DNA of 38,949 nt from Flemingiibacterium sp045635785 (GCA_045635785.1 JAZTWJ010000020.1:1-38949); one strand, 5' to 3'; positions 1 to 8,828 are shown, counted from the first letter of the stretch. Notes: a model not told the origin generated them from the letters alone. A program made the numbers and translations.

Positions 1-657
1 AACCGTGGCAGTGTCCACAACCGTGCGGATTAATCCTGCACCGCCGCGGGGAACCAGAAGATCCACGAGGCCGCGCATTTTCATCAGCGCGGTGGAGCTC
101 TCGCGGGTGGTATTGTCGATCAGCGCCAGCGCATCGGCGGGGAGATCGTTGTCCGTCAGGGCGCGCTGCATCAGCTCTGCGAGCACACGGTTGGTGGCGA
201 TGGCCTCCTTGCCGCCGCGAAGAATGCAGGCGTGTCCGGTTTTGATGCAGAGTGCTGCCGCATCCACGGTGACATTGGGGCGCGCTTCATAGATGATGGC
301 GACCACGCCCAGCGGTACGCGGATGTGTTCGATGACTAACCCGTTAGGGCGCGTCACACGGGTTCCCGAGCCGATGGGATCCACAAGCACCGTCAGCTCT
401 CCAAGGCTGTCGGCGATACCAGCAATGCGCTTTTCATCTAATTTCAGCCGATCTAACATCGGCGCAGGAATGCCTGCGGATTCGGCTTGCAGGAGGTCGA
501 TCTGATTGGCGGCGATGATCTCGTCGCTCTTTTTGCGAAGCAATGCGGCGATGCTTGCGAGCACCGCGTTTTTCTTCGCTGTGGATGCGCCTGCAAGGGC
601 TCCCTTTGTAAAAGCGGCGGCTTCACAGACGGATTTTACATATTCGAAAATTTCCAT
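1..657 (-). CDS. proA: Glutamate-5-semialdehyde dehydrogenase (gamma-glutamyl phosphate reductase), N-terminal part
   Basis: Second enzyme of proline synthesis, reducing gamma-glutamyl phosphate to glutamate semialdehyde with NADPH in the cytoplasm. The 219 visible codons leave the window at the left edge. The family is usually about 415 residues, so this is the N-terminal half and the catalytic cysteine region is not visible. Recognisable stretches are PLGVVAIIYEARPNVT and CILRRGGKEA, both typical of ProA. There are two tandem ATG codons, at 660 and 657. I choose 657 because it keeps the same distance from the upstream hairpin as in four other genes here. The cysteine desulfurase gene ends about 60 nt upstream on the same strand, so the two are probably co-transcribed. 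No proB is seen in the window. Identification is confident; the exact start is less so. Confidence 0.93.
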   Translation of the reverse strand, partial: MEIFEYVKSVCEAAAFTKGALAGASTAKKNAVLASIAALLRKKSDEIIAANQIDLLQAESAGIPAPMLDRLKLDEKRIAGIADSLGELTVLVDPIGSGTRVTRPNGLVIEHIRVPLGVVAIIYEARPNVTVDAAALCIKTGHACILRGGKEAIATNRVLAELMQRALTDNDLPADALALIDNTTRESSTALMKMRGLVDLLVPRGGAGLIRTVVDTATV

Positions 658-701
658 CATCAATTACCACGCCCTCGCAAATGCAAGGGCTCTTTCCTTC
701 T
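657..701 (-). promoter_or_regulatory. SD-hairpin-YGGT leader element, copy 1 (proA)
   Basis: Reading the minus strand: an SD-like AGAAGGAAAG (701-692), then an 8-bp stem (GCCCTTGC at 690-683 with GCGAGGGC at 678-671, one G-U pair, 4-nt loop), then GTGGT, then the proA start codons. It lies between the cysteine desulfurase stop codon and proA. It belongs to a family of five similar leaders in this window; see the findings. Confidence 0.6.
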
Positions 702-719
702 AAATTGATTGCGGTTTTC

Positions 720-1901
720 TTATCCGATCCGCACGAGTGTTTGCAGAGATGCCGCAAGTGCATCGAGGAAGCGATTCGCTTCGGAGAGGGTGTTCCGTGC
801 ATCGAGACTGACGCGGATGGTGCAGTCGGCATCCTTGTCGGAAAGTCCGAATGCGCGAAGAACATGGCTCCCGTGCCCCGTATTGGAGGAGCAAGCGGAT
901 CCGCTGGACACAAAAATGCCCGCGCGGGACAGGCTGTGGAGCATGGTTTCGCTCTTCACGGAAGGAAGCGTGATGCTGATAATATGCGGCGCCGCATTCT
1001 CGGGAAGATTCAAGCGGATGCCCGCAAAGTGCTCGTCCGAAGACAATGCGCCGATGATATGATCGCGAACGGATGCCTCGGCGGAGATGTCTGCATCAAG
1101 GGAGGCAAAGCCTGCCTTCGCTGCCGCGCCGAATCCGACGATGCCGAGCACATTTTCCGTGCCCGAACGCATGCCGAATTCCTGCCCACCGCCGAAGATG
1201 ATGGGGACAAGCTGTTTTTTTGTGAGTACACGTTCGGAAACATACAGCGCGCCGATTCCTTTGGGGCCGCCGATTTTGTGTGCGCTTATGGTGATGAGAT
1301 CCGCACCCAGCGTTTTGGGGCTGAAGCGCATTTTGAGAAAGCCCTGCACGCAATCGGTGTGCATGAGCGCATCGGGATTTGCGGCTTTGACGATCTGCGA
1401 AATGCGGTGAATATCATAAACAGCGCCCGTTTCGTTGTTGACCAGCATAAAGCTGGCAAGGACGGTGTCCCTGTCGGCTTCCGCTTCAATGGCGGCATAA
1501 TCGGGCATTCCGCCCACGGTGGGGATACGCACCACATGAAAGCCGCGCCGTTCCAATTCCTTGGCAGGCTCCAGCACCGCGGGATGCTCGCTGTCGGAGA
1601 CAAGGATCTTTTTCCCTGCGCCGAATTTTTTTGCAAGGGCAGCTCCCATAAGGGCAAGGTTGTCCGCCTCGGTACCGCTTGCGGTGAAGATCAGCTGCTT
1701 TTCGGCGATTTTTGTGCTGCATTTGACGCCGATGGCGGCGAGAATGGCGCGTCTGGCATCGGATACCAGCCTTTCCGCATCCACGCCCAGCGTATGGAGC
1801 GAGGATGGGTTACCGAAGGTATCCATGGCGGCACACATCGCCTGCCGCGCCGCATCGCAAAGCGGCGTGGTCGCGCTGTTGTCAAAATAAACCGTTTCCA
1901 T
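720..1901 (-). CDS. Cysteine desulfurase (NifS/IscS family)
   Basis: PLP enzyme that removes sulfur from cysteine as an enzyme-bound persulfide for Fe-S clusters, thiolated tRNA or thiamine. The 393 residues match the family length. Visible motifs are the N-terminal YFDNSATT, the PLP-stacking histidine in SEHPAVLEP (His106), the PLP lysine in SAHKIGGPKG (Lys209), and the catalytic cysteine in SSGSACSS (Cys337). No IscU or Suf scaffold gene is adjacent. A rhodanese-less ThiI is encoded about 7 kb away, and such ThiI proteins are known in Firmicutes to take sulfur from a NifS-like partner, so tRNA 4-thiouridine is a plausible use (inference). It starts 5 nt after the lipoprotein stop codon, with no obvious SD, which suggests translational coupling. 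It is followed by proA. Confidence 0.93.
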   Translation of the reverse strand: METVYFDNSATTPLCDAARQAMCAAMDTFGNPSSLHTLGVDAERLVSDARRAILAAIGVKCSTKIAEKQLIFTASGTEADNLALMGAALAKKFGAGKKILVSDSEHPAVLEPAKELERRGFHVVRIPTVGGMPDYAAIEAEADRDTVLASFMLVNNETGAVYDIHRISQIVKAANPDALMHTDCVQGFLKMRFSPKTLGADLITISAHKIGGPKGIGALYVSERVLTKKQLVPIIFGGGQEFGMRSGTENVLGIVGFGAAAKAGFASLDADISAEASVRDHIIGALSSDEHFAGIRLNLPENAAPHIISITLPSVKSETMLHSLSRAGIFVSSGSACSSNTGHGSHVLRAFGLSDKDADCTIRVSLDARNTLSEANRFLDALAASLQTLVRIG

Positions 1902-1906
1902 GCCGA

Positions 1907-2434
1907 TTATTTGAATTTGAAGTAGTCGAGCATGGCAATGACATCTTCAATATGCGCGTCGTATTTATCCGCGGTGGCGGTGTAGGTGAAGATGTAGATG
2001 GTGTTATCCTTGACGGAAACAAGCTGCATGATCTTGTAATCGAGATCGGACATGGAGGCGGTGTAAATGACCTGCAAAGCAGGTTCGCCGTCCAGCGTTG
2101 CTTCGGATCTGTCCACATATTCGAGGTTTGGAAATACGGATTTGAGATCGGCTTCGTAGCTGTTCCAATACTCCTCAAGTCCCGTGAAAGAGAGGTCAAG
2201 CTCAAACGCGGTCATGGAAATGTTGGAGGGATCTCTGCCGTCAAAGTAGGCGGAGGTCATGCCCGTGGAAATATCGGGCGTCCATTCGTCGGGCACATAC
2301 AGATGATAGGTCAGAGCCTCGTCGGAAATCTCCTTGAAGCCCATAGGTGCGGTATCTGTTTTGTTATTGCCGCAGGATGCAACCAACGAGAGTACAAGAA
2401 TCAGGAATGTGACAAATGCAAGAATTCGTTTCAT
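1907..2434 (-). CDS. Small secreted lipoprotein of unknown function
   Basis: About 175 residues. It begins MKRILAF, followed by a hydrophobic stretch and a lipobox LVASC, so it is probably exported and lipidated at the cysteine. The mature part (motifs GFKEISDEALTYHLYVPDEW and YIFTYTATADKYDAH) resembles PsbP/DcrB-like (DUF1795-type) small lipoproteins, a weak call from pattern only. An upstream in-frame GTG at 2455 could add seven residues, but that GTG sits inside the leader hairpin and the ATG at 2434 gives a canonical signal peptide. First gene of the probable operon with the cysteine desulfurase and proA, behind a strong promoter. The function is not known. Confidence 0.8.
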   Translation of the reverse strand: MKRILAFVTFLILVLSLVASCGNNKTDTAPMGFKEISDEALTYHLYVPDEWTPDISTGMTSAYFDGRDPSNISMTAFELDLSFTGLEEYWNSYEADLKSVFPNLEYVDRSEATLDGEPALQVIYTASMSDLDYKIMQLVSVKDNTIYIFTYTATADKYDAHIEDVIAMLDYFKFK

Positions 2435-2476
2435 AAAAAAGACCGTGGCTTTCACTTTGGTGAAAGCTTCCTTTCT
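2434..2476 (-). promoter_or_regulatory. SD-hairpin-YGGT leader element, copy 2 (lipoprotein)
   Basis: Minus strand: AGAAAGGAA (2476-2468), a perfect 8-bp stem (GCTTTCAC with GTGAAAGC at 2467-2448, 4-nt loop), then CACGGT and seven more bases to the ATG at 2434. The SD-like sequence is about 34 nt from the ATG in the linear sequence, which is too far for ordinary use unless the hairpin is looped out. Confidence 0.6.
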
Positions 2477-2520
2477 GCCGTTTGGGGCTTGAATATTTCA
2501 GAAAAAATGATATTAAACAT

Positions 2521-2549
2521 ATTATACCGCGAGAAGGGCTGTTTGTCAA
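2521..2549 (-). promoter_or_regulatory. Sigma-A promoter of the lipoprotein-cysteine desulfurase-proA operon
   Basis: Minus strand: a consensus -35 TTGACA (2549-2544), a 17-bp spacer, and a consensus -10 TATAAT (2526-2521). The expected transcription start is near 2514, giving a leader of about 80 nt that holds leader element copy 2. Confidence 0.85.
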
Positions 2550-2614
2550 CGAGATTTTGTTAACAGTGATTGCCCGATTTGTAAAAGTCTGATAAATTTC
2601 TATTGGCAATGGTG

Positions 2615-2652
2615 TAAAAACAAGAGACGACGCACGGGAATGCGCCGTCTCC
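2615..2652 (-). terminator. Intrinsic terminator of rnpB
   Basis: Minus strand: an 11-bp stem (arms 2651-2641 and 2634-2624, one G-U pair) with a 6-nt loop, followed by the T-rich run TTGTTTTTA. It lies directly after the 3' end of RNase P RNA. Confidence 0.85.
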
Positions 2653-2663
2653 CTATCAACTAA

Positions 2664-3038
2664 GGTGCGATCGGATCTGTAAGCCGGGTTCTGTAATCGG
2701 CGATCATCTATCTTTGCGCATCGTCTCCGACGCGCTCCGCTTGATGCGTGCCACCCGTGGGGTCTGTCGGGCAGACAGCCGAGATCTCTCGGATCCCACA
2801 TGCGGTGTTGCTTCGGATAGGGTTTACAGCGATTCTATGTTACCATAAAATCGGGTGAGCTCTTACCTCGCCTTTCCATCCTTACCGCGACAGGCGCGGC
2901 GGTTTATTTCTGTTGCACTTTCCCGGAGGTCACCCTCGGCGGACGTTATCCGTTATCCTGCCCTGCGAAGCCCGGACTTTCCTCATGATAATACCTTTCG
3001 GCAACATATCACGCGATCGCCCGACCCGGTCGCAGACC
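2664..3038 (-). ncRNA. rnpB: RNase P RNA, bacterial type A
   Basis: Catalytic RNA that removes the 5' leader of pre-tRNAs. Signature conserved regions on the minus strand include GAGGAAAGTCCGGGCTTCGC, AGGGCAGGATAACGG, GGGAAAGTGCAACAGAAA, AAACCGCC, GGTAAGGATGGAAAGG, GGTAAGAGCTCACC and, near the 3' end, ACAGAACCCGGCTTACAGAT. The layout is type A, as in Clostridia, not the Bacillus type B. The 5' and 3' ends can pair to form P1 (GGTCTGCGACCGGGTC with GATCCGATCGCACC). The ends are estimated from this pairing and from the promoter and terminator, so they may be off by a few bases. Confidence 0.95.
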
Positions 3039-3040
3039 AT

Positions 3041-3069
3041 ATTATACCATAAAATCGCCCGAAAGTCAA
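3041..3069 (-). promoter_or_regulatory. rnpB promoter
   Basis: Minus strand: -35 TTGACT (3069-3064), a 17-bp spacer and -10 TATAAT (3046-3041), placing the transcription start at the RNase P RNA 5' end. Confidence 0.85.
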
Positions 3070-3187
3070 CCTCATTTTTCCAAAAAGACAGGCTTGCAGA
3101 GGCTTTTGTGCATCGGTGTAAGAATTTTTATTCTCCTAAAGTAACAAATTCATCATAAAATATTTCGGATAATTTACACTCTGTACA

Positions 3188-3216
3188 TTGCACGTATTTT
3201 TTTATTGTGATATAAT
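3188..3216 (+). promoter_or_regulatory. Promoter of the activase-cca-thiI gene group
   Basis: -35 TTGCAC (3188-3193), a 17-bp spacer and a perfect -10 TATAAT (3211-3216), about 50 nt upstream of the activase ATG at 3265. It is divergent from rnpB. Confidence 0.75.
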
Positions 3217-3264
3217 ATAATGTATCATTTGTTTTTGAAAATGATAGTAAGGAGAACAAAACGG

Positions 3265-6192
3265 ATGAAAATCGGACTGGATGTCGGCTCCACCACGCTC
3301 AAATGCGTGGTGCTTGACGATGACAATCGAATAGTATATAAATCCTACAAGCGTCATTTTGCTCAGATCACCGAAAGCACCATGGAGCTGCTCCGCACAC
3401 TTTGTGACGAGGTTCCCGGCGCATCGGATGCGCTGTTGTCCATCTCCGGATCTGCCGGTATGGGCATGGCGGAAGCATGCGGCATCGGCTTCGTGCAGGA
3501 GGTGTATGCCACCAGACTTGCGGTGAAGCGGCTGATCCCGACTGCCGATGTGGTGATCGAGCTTGGCGGCGAGGATGCAAAGATCCTCTATCTCGACGGC
3601 ACCATGGAGGTGCGTATGAACGGCTCCTGCGCGGGCGGAACCGGTGCCTTCATTGACCAGATGGCGACACTTCTTGCCGTTACGCCCGATGATCTCAACG
3701 AGCTTTCCCACGGCTGTGAGAAGATCTACACGATTGCTTCCCGATGCGGCGTGTTCGCAAAGAGCGATATTCAGCCGCTGATCAATCAGGGCGCAAAAAA
3801 AGAAGACATCGCCGCCAGCATATTTTATGCGGTGGTGAATCAGACCATCGCAGGCTTGGCGCAGGGACGCCCCATCTCGGGGACTGTGGTATATCTCGGC
3901 GGCCCGCTGACCTTTATGGACGGCCTGCGAAATGCCTTTGACAAATCTCTGCATCTGACGGGGATATGCCCCGAAAATTCGCTGTATTTTGTGGCGATGG
4001 GCGCGGCGTTCGGCGCGGATATTGCGGACAAGAAGGCAACGCTTTCCGAGGGGTTAGAACGGCTTGCGGGCTATCGCACCGAAGGGCGCTACCAATCCTG
4101 CCCGCCGCTTTTTGAAACAAAGGAGCAGTATGATGCCTTTGCGGCGCGCCATGCCGCCGATAAGGTGGAGTATGTTTCTCCCGATACATATCACGGCAAG
4201 GCTTATCTCGGCATTGACGCAGGCTCCACCACCGTAAAGGCGGTGGTGATGAGCGAAAAGGGCGATATTCTCTGCTCGCTTTACCGTCCAAACAGCGGAA
4301 ATCCCGTGCCGATCATCCGCGAATTTTTGATGGATCTTTACGCGAAGCATCCGCAGATCGAAATTGTGGGATCCGCGGTGACGGGCTATGGCGAAGAAAT
4401 CGTAAAAAATGCCTTCAATGTGGATTTTGGCATCGTGGAAACCATGGCGCACTTTTTCGCGGCGAAAAAGTTCATGCCCACGGTGGATTTTATCATCGAC
4501 ATCGGCGGACAGGACATCAAGTGCTTCAAAATTCGCGGCGGCGCCATTGATAACATCTTCCTCAACGAGGCATGCTCCTCGGGCTGCGGCTCCTTTCTGC
4601 AGACCTTTGCGGGCGCGCTGGGACAGGATATTGCCGATTTTGCAAAGGCGGGCTTGTTTGCAAAGGCACCCGTGGATCTCGGCTCCCGCTGCACGGTTTT
4701 CATGAATTCCTCCGTCAAGCAGGCGCAGAAGGACGGCGCGACCGTGGAAAATATTTCGGCGGGACTTTCCATCTCCGTGGTCAAAAATGCACTTTATAAG
4801 GTCATTCGCGCATCGGGCCCTGACTCGTTGGGCGAGCATATTGTGGTGCAGGGCGGCACCTTCCTCAACGATGCGGTCCTGCGCGCCTTTGAGCAGGAAA
4901 TCGGGCGCGATGTGGTGCGCCCGAACATTGCAGGGCTGATGGGCGCATACGGTGCGGCGATCTATGCAAAGGATTGCTCTGTGGGCAGATCTGCCATTTT
5001 GGATGCGGCAGAGCTTGCCGCCTTCCGACACGATGTGAAGGTGACGACCTGCGGACTTTGCGAAAACCATTGCCGTCTGACCGTCAACACCTTCGACGGC
5101 GGACGAAAGTTCATCGGCGGCAATCGCTGTGAGCGTCCCACCCTTGGCGGCGCAAAGACGGAGCATTACGATCTGTACGAGTACAAGCTGGAGCTTTTGC
5201 AGGCATACAACGACAAGCCCGAGAATCCGCGGGCGCGCATCGGCTTGCCCATGGGACTCAATCTGTATGAGATGCTCCCCTTTTGGCATGTTTTCTTTAC
5301 AAAGCTTGGCTTTGAAGTCGTGGTTTCTCCGCGCTCGGACAGAAAACTCTATCTGAAGGGACAGCAGACCATCCCCTCTGATACCGTGTGCTTCCCTGCG
5401 AAGCTGATTCACGGACATGTGGAGGCGCTGATGGATATGGGTGTGGATGCGATCTTCTACCCCTGCATGACCTACAACTTTAACGAAAAGCTTGGCGACA
5501 ACCATTACAACTGCCCTGTTGTTGCTTATTATCCCGAAGTCATCGGCGCCAATATGACACGCCTGCGTGAGACAAAATTCATTCAGGATTACATTGGCGT
5601 GCATCGCCCGAAGGATTTTGCGGTGAAGATCTATGAAATTCTGTCGAAATATTTCGACGGACTGGATAAGGGCGCAGTTCGTGCGGCATGCGATGCGGCA
5701 TACGCGGAGCGAGAAATTTTCCTTGGTAAGGTGCGGAAAAAGGGCGAGGAATTTATCCGCATCGCAAGAGAAAAGAAGATGCCCATCATCGTGCTGTCAG
5801 GCCGTCCCTATCATGTGGATCCCGAGATCAATCACGGCATCAACCGCCTGATCTGCGAATGCGGCGCGGCGGTGATCACCGAGGATGCGGTGAGCCATCA
5901 TGTGAAAAAATTCCCTGTCCGCGTACTCAATCAGTGGACTTATCATTCCCGTCTGTATGCGGCGGCGAAGTATATCGGCGATCAAAGCGATATGAATTTG
6001 GTGCAGCTTGTTTCCTTTGGATGCGGAGTGGATGCCATCACCACCGATGAGGTGCGCGAGATCCTCGAGCGCAACGGAAAGATCTGCACACAGATCAAAA
6101 TTGATGAGATCACCAATCTCGGCGCGGTCAAGATCCGCCTGCGCAGCCTGTTTGCGGCGTGCGAGGCGAAGGAACGCGAAAATCGCGCATAA
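3265..6192 (+). CDS. Tandem 2-hydroxyacyl-CoA dehydratase activase-like ATPase with DUF2229-type domain
   Basis: A 975-residue protein with two ASKHA/BadF-type ATPase modules. Module 1 starts MKIGLDVGSTTLK and has the Fe-S cysteines of activators at Cys122 (GSCAGGTGAF) and Cys161 (ASRCGVF). Module 2 starts near residue 314 (YLGIDAGSTTVK) with Cys437 (CSSGCGSF) and Cys476 (GSRCTVF). The cysteine spacing is 39 in both modules, and I recall the same spacing in HgdC. A cysteine cluster follows (Cys596, 599, 603, 622), then a DUF2229-like region with PMGLNLYEMLPFW and DTVCFPAKLIHGHVEA. Known activators use ATP to drive an electron into 2-hydroxyacyl-CoA dehydratases under anaerobic conditions. The substrate here is unknown, and no dehydratase alpha/beta pair is nearby. 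An SD AAGGAG 10 nt upstream supports the ATG at 3265. See the finding on the split layout. Confidence 0.85.
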   Translation: MKIGLDVGSTTLKCVVLDDDNRIVYKSYKRHFAQITESTMELLRTLCDEVPGASDALLSISGSAGMGMAEACGIGFVQEVYATRLAVKRLIPTADVVIELGGEDAKILYLDGTMEVRMNGSCAGGTGAFIDQMATLLAVTPDDLNELSHGCEKIYTIASRCGVFAKSDIQPLINQGAKKEDIAASIFYAVVNQTIAGLAQGRPISGTVVYLGGPLTFMDGLRNAFDKSLHLTGICPENSLYFVAMGAAFGADIADKKATLSEGLERLAGYRTEGRYQSCPPLFETKEQYDAFAARHAADKVEYVSPDTYHGKAYLGIDAGSTTVKAVVMSEKGDILCSLYRPNSGNPVPIIREFLMDLYAKHPQIEIVGSAVTGYGEEIVKNAFNVDFGIVETMAHFFAAKKFMPTVDFIIDIGGQDIKCFKIRGGAIDNIFLNEACSSGCGSFLQTFAGALGQDIADFAKAGLFAKAPVDLGSRCTVFMNSSVKQAQKDGATVENISAGLSISVVKNALYKVIRASGPDSLGEHIVVQGGTFLNDAVLRAFEQEIGRDVVRPNIAGLMGAYGAAIYAKDCSVGRSAILDAAELAAFRHDVKVTTCGLCENHCRLTVNTFDGGRKFIGGNRCERPTLGGAKTEHYDLYEYKLELLQAYNDKPENPRARIGLPMGLNLYEMLPFWHVFFTKLGFEVVVSPRSDRKLYLKGQQTIPSDTVCFPAKLIHGHVEALMDMGVDAIFYPCMTYNFNEKLGDNHYNCPVVAYYPEVIGANMTRLRETKFIQDYIGVHRPKDFAVKIYEILSKYFDGLDKGAVRAACDAAYAEREIFLGKVRKKGEEFIRIAREKKMPIIVLSGRPYHVDPEINHGINRLICECGAAVITEDAVSHHVKKFPVRVLNQWTYHSRLYAAAKYIGDQSDMNLVQLVSFGCGVDAITTDEVREILERNGKICTQIKIDEITNLGAVKIRLRSLFAACEAKERENRA

Positions 6193-6222
6193 GAACGCAA
6201 AAAGCAGGACTGTGTGCATCTT

Positions 6223-6254
6223 TTGGCGCCGATCCGATCGCATGGAGGCGCCGA
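6223..6254 (+). other. Intercistronic hairpin between activase and partner gene
   Basis: TTGGCGCC (6223-6230) pairs with GGCGCCGA (6247-6254), giving an 8-bp GC-rich stem in the 105-nt gap between the two genes. No T-run follows, so it is not a standard terminator. It may set mRNA stability or coupling (inference). Confidence 0.5.
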
Positions 6255-6297
6255 GGGAATTTTCGTATATTGCAAGAAAAGAGGCGTATGACCGAAA

Positions 6298-7623
6298 ATG
6301 CGTGAAAATAGCGAAAAACTCACGAAAAAAGTGGAATTTACAAAGGAAATGCGGAAGGATTACACCATCCTCGTTCCCAATATGCTGACCAACCACTTCA
6401 AGCTGATCCTCAAGGTTTTTGAAAACCACGGCTACAATGTGGAGCTGCTTACCAACAAAGGACGCTCGGTGGTGGAATGCGGTCTGAAATATGTACATAA
6501 CGATACCTGCTATCCTGCGCTGCTGGTCATTGGACAAATGATCGATGCACTGCAAAGCGGCAAGTACGATGTGGGCAAGGTGGCGCTGATCATCACCCAA
6601 ACGGGCGGAGGCTGTCGCGCTTCCAACTACATTCATCTGCTTCGCAAGGCGCTGGAAAAGGCAGGCTTTGAAAACGTCCCCGTCATTTCTCTGAATCTGT
6701 CGGGACTTGAAAAAAATAGCGGCTTCAAGCTGACACTTCGCATTCTTCGCGAGCTGATCGCGGCAATGGCATACGGTGATCTGCTGATGCTCCTTTCCAA
6801 CCAAGTGCGCCCCTATGAAACGGTAGCTGGCGCGGCGGATCGGCTTGTGGATCACTGGGCAGGAAAGCTGGTGGCGGAATTTGGCGCGGGGCGCGGCTTT
6901 GCAAAAAGCGCCATGCGCGACTATATGCAGAACATTGTGCGCGATTTCAAAAAGATTCCCGTTGACCGTACAAAGCAATGCGTAAAGGTGGGAATCGTCG
7001 GCGAGATCTATGTCAAATTCTCCGCGCTGGCGAATAATCATTTAGAGGAATTTCTCGCATCCGAGGGCTGCGAGGTGAATGTTCCGGGGCTGATGAGCTT
7101 TATTCTGTTCAAGGTGGATAACCGCATGGAGGATATCAAGCTGTATGGCGGCAGCAAGGCGAAATTTGCCGTCTGCAAGCTACTGTACGATTATCTTGCG
7201 GGCATCGAGGACATCATCATCGACACGGTGCGTACCGAAAGCAAATTCCAGCCGCCCACCGCATATTCGCATTTGCGCGAGTTGATCTGCGGCATCGAGG
7301 GCTACGGCTGCAAAATGGGCGAGGGATGGCTTCTGACGGCGGAAATGCTGGAGCTGATCGAAAACGGATACGGCAACATCGTATGCGCACAACCCTTCGG
7401 ATGCCTGCCCAATCACATTGTGGGCAAGGGTATGATCCGCCGCCTGCGCGAGCTGCATCCCGATTCCAATATCGTGCCCATCGACTACGATCCGGGCGCA
7501 ACCAGAGTCAATCAGGAAAATCGCATCAAGCTGATGCTTTCCGTTGCACGCGAAAAACTCGCTTCGGATACGGCGGAGAAGCAAGGCGCGACCGTTTGTG
7601 AAAAAGAGCTTTCCCGCGTATGA
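6298..7623 (+). CDS. 2-hydroxyacyl-CoA dehydratase D-component-like protein (activase partner)
   Basis: 441 residues, resembling the C-terminal HgdB/FldC-like part of large activase proteins of Clostridia. Motifs include TILVPNMLTNHF near the start, a cysteine in NDTCYPALLVIGQM, QTGGGCRASNY, and CAQPFGCLPNHIVGKG near the end. These cysteines are placed as Fe-S ligands are in this family (knowledge-based, not proven here). The start is uncertain. GAGG at 6281-6284 is 13 nt before the ATG at 6298, and an ATG at 6288 in another frame opens a five-codon MTENA reading frame that ends inside this gene. The 3' end overlaps cca by ATGA, suggesting coupling. Role in the cell unknown; probably works with the preceding protein. 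Confidence 0.8.
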   Translation: MRENSEKLTKKVEFTKEMRKDYTILVPNMLTNHFKLILKVFENHGYNVELLTNKGRSVVECGLKYVHNDTCYPALLVIGQMIDALQSGKYDVGKVALIITQTGGGCRASNYIHLLRKALEKAGFENVPVISLNLSGLEKNSGFKLTLRILRELIAAMAYGDLLMLLSNQVRPYETVAGAADRLVDHWAGKLVAEFGAGRGFAKSAMRDYMQNIVRDFKKIPVDRTKQCVKVGIVGEIYVKFSALANNHLEEFLASEGCEVNVPGLMSFILFKVDNRMEDIKLYGGSKAKFAVCKLLYDYLAGIEDIIIDTVRTESKFQPPTAYSHLRELICGIEGYGCKMGEGWLLTAEMLELIENGYGNIVCAQPFGCLPNHIVGKGMIRRLRELHPDSNIVPIDYDPGATRVNQENRIKLMLSVAREKLASDTAEKQGATVCEKELSRV

Positions 7624-8828
7624 GTATACAGATTCCGAGGGGCGCGAGAGCGGTGCTTGACACACTGCACGCCCATGGATTTGAAGCCTATGTGGTGGGC
7701 GGCTGTGTGCGGGATCTGCTTCTTGCGCGGACGCCGGAGGATTTTGACGTGACCACCTCTGCGCTTCCGGAGCAGATCATGGAGCTTTTTGACGGAGTCG
7801 AAGGCTTCAAAGCCTATCCGACCGGCATCAAGCACGGCACAGTCACCGTCGCTACGCATGGCGAAAATGTGGAAACCACCACCTTCCGCATCGACGGAAG
7901 CTATACCGATGGCAGACGCCCCGATTCGGTGCGATTCACCGCATCGGTGGAGGAGGATCTGGCGCGGCGCGATTTTACCGTGAATGCCATGGCGTATGCG
8001 GACGAAACGGGACTCGTGGACCCTTTTGATGGACAGACGGATCTAAAAAAACGGCTGATCCGCTGTGTGGGCGATCCGAAGAAACGCTTTTCGGAGGATG
8101 CGCTTCGCATCCTGCGGGCGATCCGCTTTGCGGCGGTGCTTGGATTTTCGCCGGAGCCGGAAACGGCGCAGGCGGCGATCTCTATGCGCTCGCTTATAAA
8201 GCAGGTGGCGTGGGAGCGCATCAGAGTGGAGCTTATCAAGCTGCTTGGCGGTGAATATGCGCCGCAGGTGCTGGTGGAATATTTTCCGATCCTGTGCGAG
8301 ATTCTGCCGGAGCTTGCCGCATGCAAGGCGGAGGAAATCGGCGCGCGGCTTGAAAAAATACACGGCGCATCCGAAGCCATGCTTTTGGCGGCATTATTTG
8401 CCGATTGTGACGGCGCGGATAACATTCTGCAAAGACTGCGTTGCTCAAGGCAGGTGCAAGGGCGCACCGTAGAGATCCTCTCGCATTTTCGCATGGTGCT
8501 ATCAGACAAATATGCGATCAGACGGCTTTGCCATGCGGTCGGCGTGGAAGCGGCGGGCGAGATCATCCGCTTTGGCATTGTATGCGAAACCATTGAGCCG
8601 TCTGCACAGACGCTGTATGAAGCAATTGTGCGTGACGGCGACTGCACTTCGCTTTCGTCCCTGCAGATCAGCGGCGACGACCTGCGCGCGCTCGGCGCTT
8701 CGGGCAAGGTCATCGGAGAGCTGCTCGCGTGGCTGCTTGAAGGCGTTATGACGGATGCTTTTGAAAATCAAAGAGAACCCCTGCGCCTTTTGGCGGCAGA
8801 GAAGCTTTGCAAAATGAAAGAAAGGTAA
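7620..8828 (+). CDS. cca: CCA-adding tRNA nucleotidyltransferase
   Basis: Adds or repairs the 3' CCA of tRNAs. 402 residues, class II nucleotidyltransferase fold. Visible motifs: GGCVRD (residues 27-32), the metal-binding DFD in PEDFDVTT (Asp41, Asp43), RRDFTVNAMA in the head/neck region, and EDALRILRAIRFA. The C-terminal body domain is long and variable, as usual. There is no HD phosphohydrolase motif like that in some gammaproteobacterial enzymes. The start ATG overlaps the previous stop codon (ATGA), and thiI follows after 11 nt, so the three genes are probably one transcript. It could in principle be a poly(A) polymerase, which shares the fold, but in Clostridia a single gene of this type is normally CCA-adding. 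Confidence 0.93.
   Translation: MSIQIPRGARAVLDTLHAHGFEAYVVGGCVRDLLLARTPEDFDVTTSALPEQIMELFDGVEGFKAYPTGIKHGTVTVATHGENVETTTFRIDGSYTDGRRPDSVRFTASVEEDLARRDFTVNAMAYADETGLVDPFDGQTDLKKRLIRCVGDPKKRFSEDALRILRAIRFAAVLGFSPEPETAQAAISMRSLIKQVAWERIRVELIKLLGGEYAPQVLVEYFPILCEILPELAACKAEEIGARLEKIHGASEAMLLAALFADCDGADNILQRLRCSRQVQGRTVEILSHFRMVLSDKYAIRRLCHAVGVEAAGEIIRFGIVCETIEPSAQTLYEAIVRDGDCTSLSSLQISGDDLRALGASGKVIGELLAWLLEGVMTDAFENQREPLRLLAAEKLCKMKER

Noticed and set aside
681..1925. A 414-codon open frame antisense to the cysteine desulfurase gene
   Set aside because: It is a mirror of a gene whose active-site motifs are all present on the minus strand.
4054..5604. A 516-codon open frame antisense to the activase gene
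   Set aside because: It lies entirely over conserved coding sequence, has no SD or promoter, and its translation is rich in Ala, Gly, His and Arg without domains.
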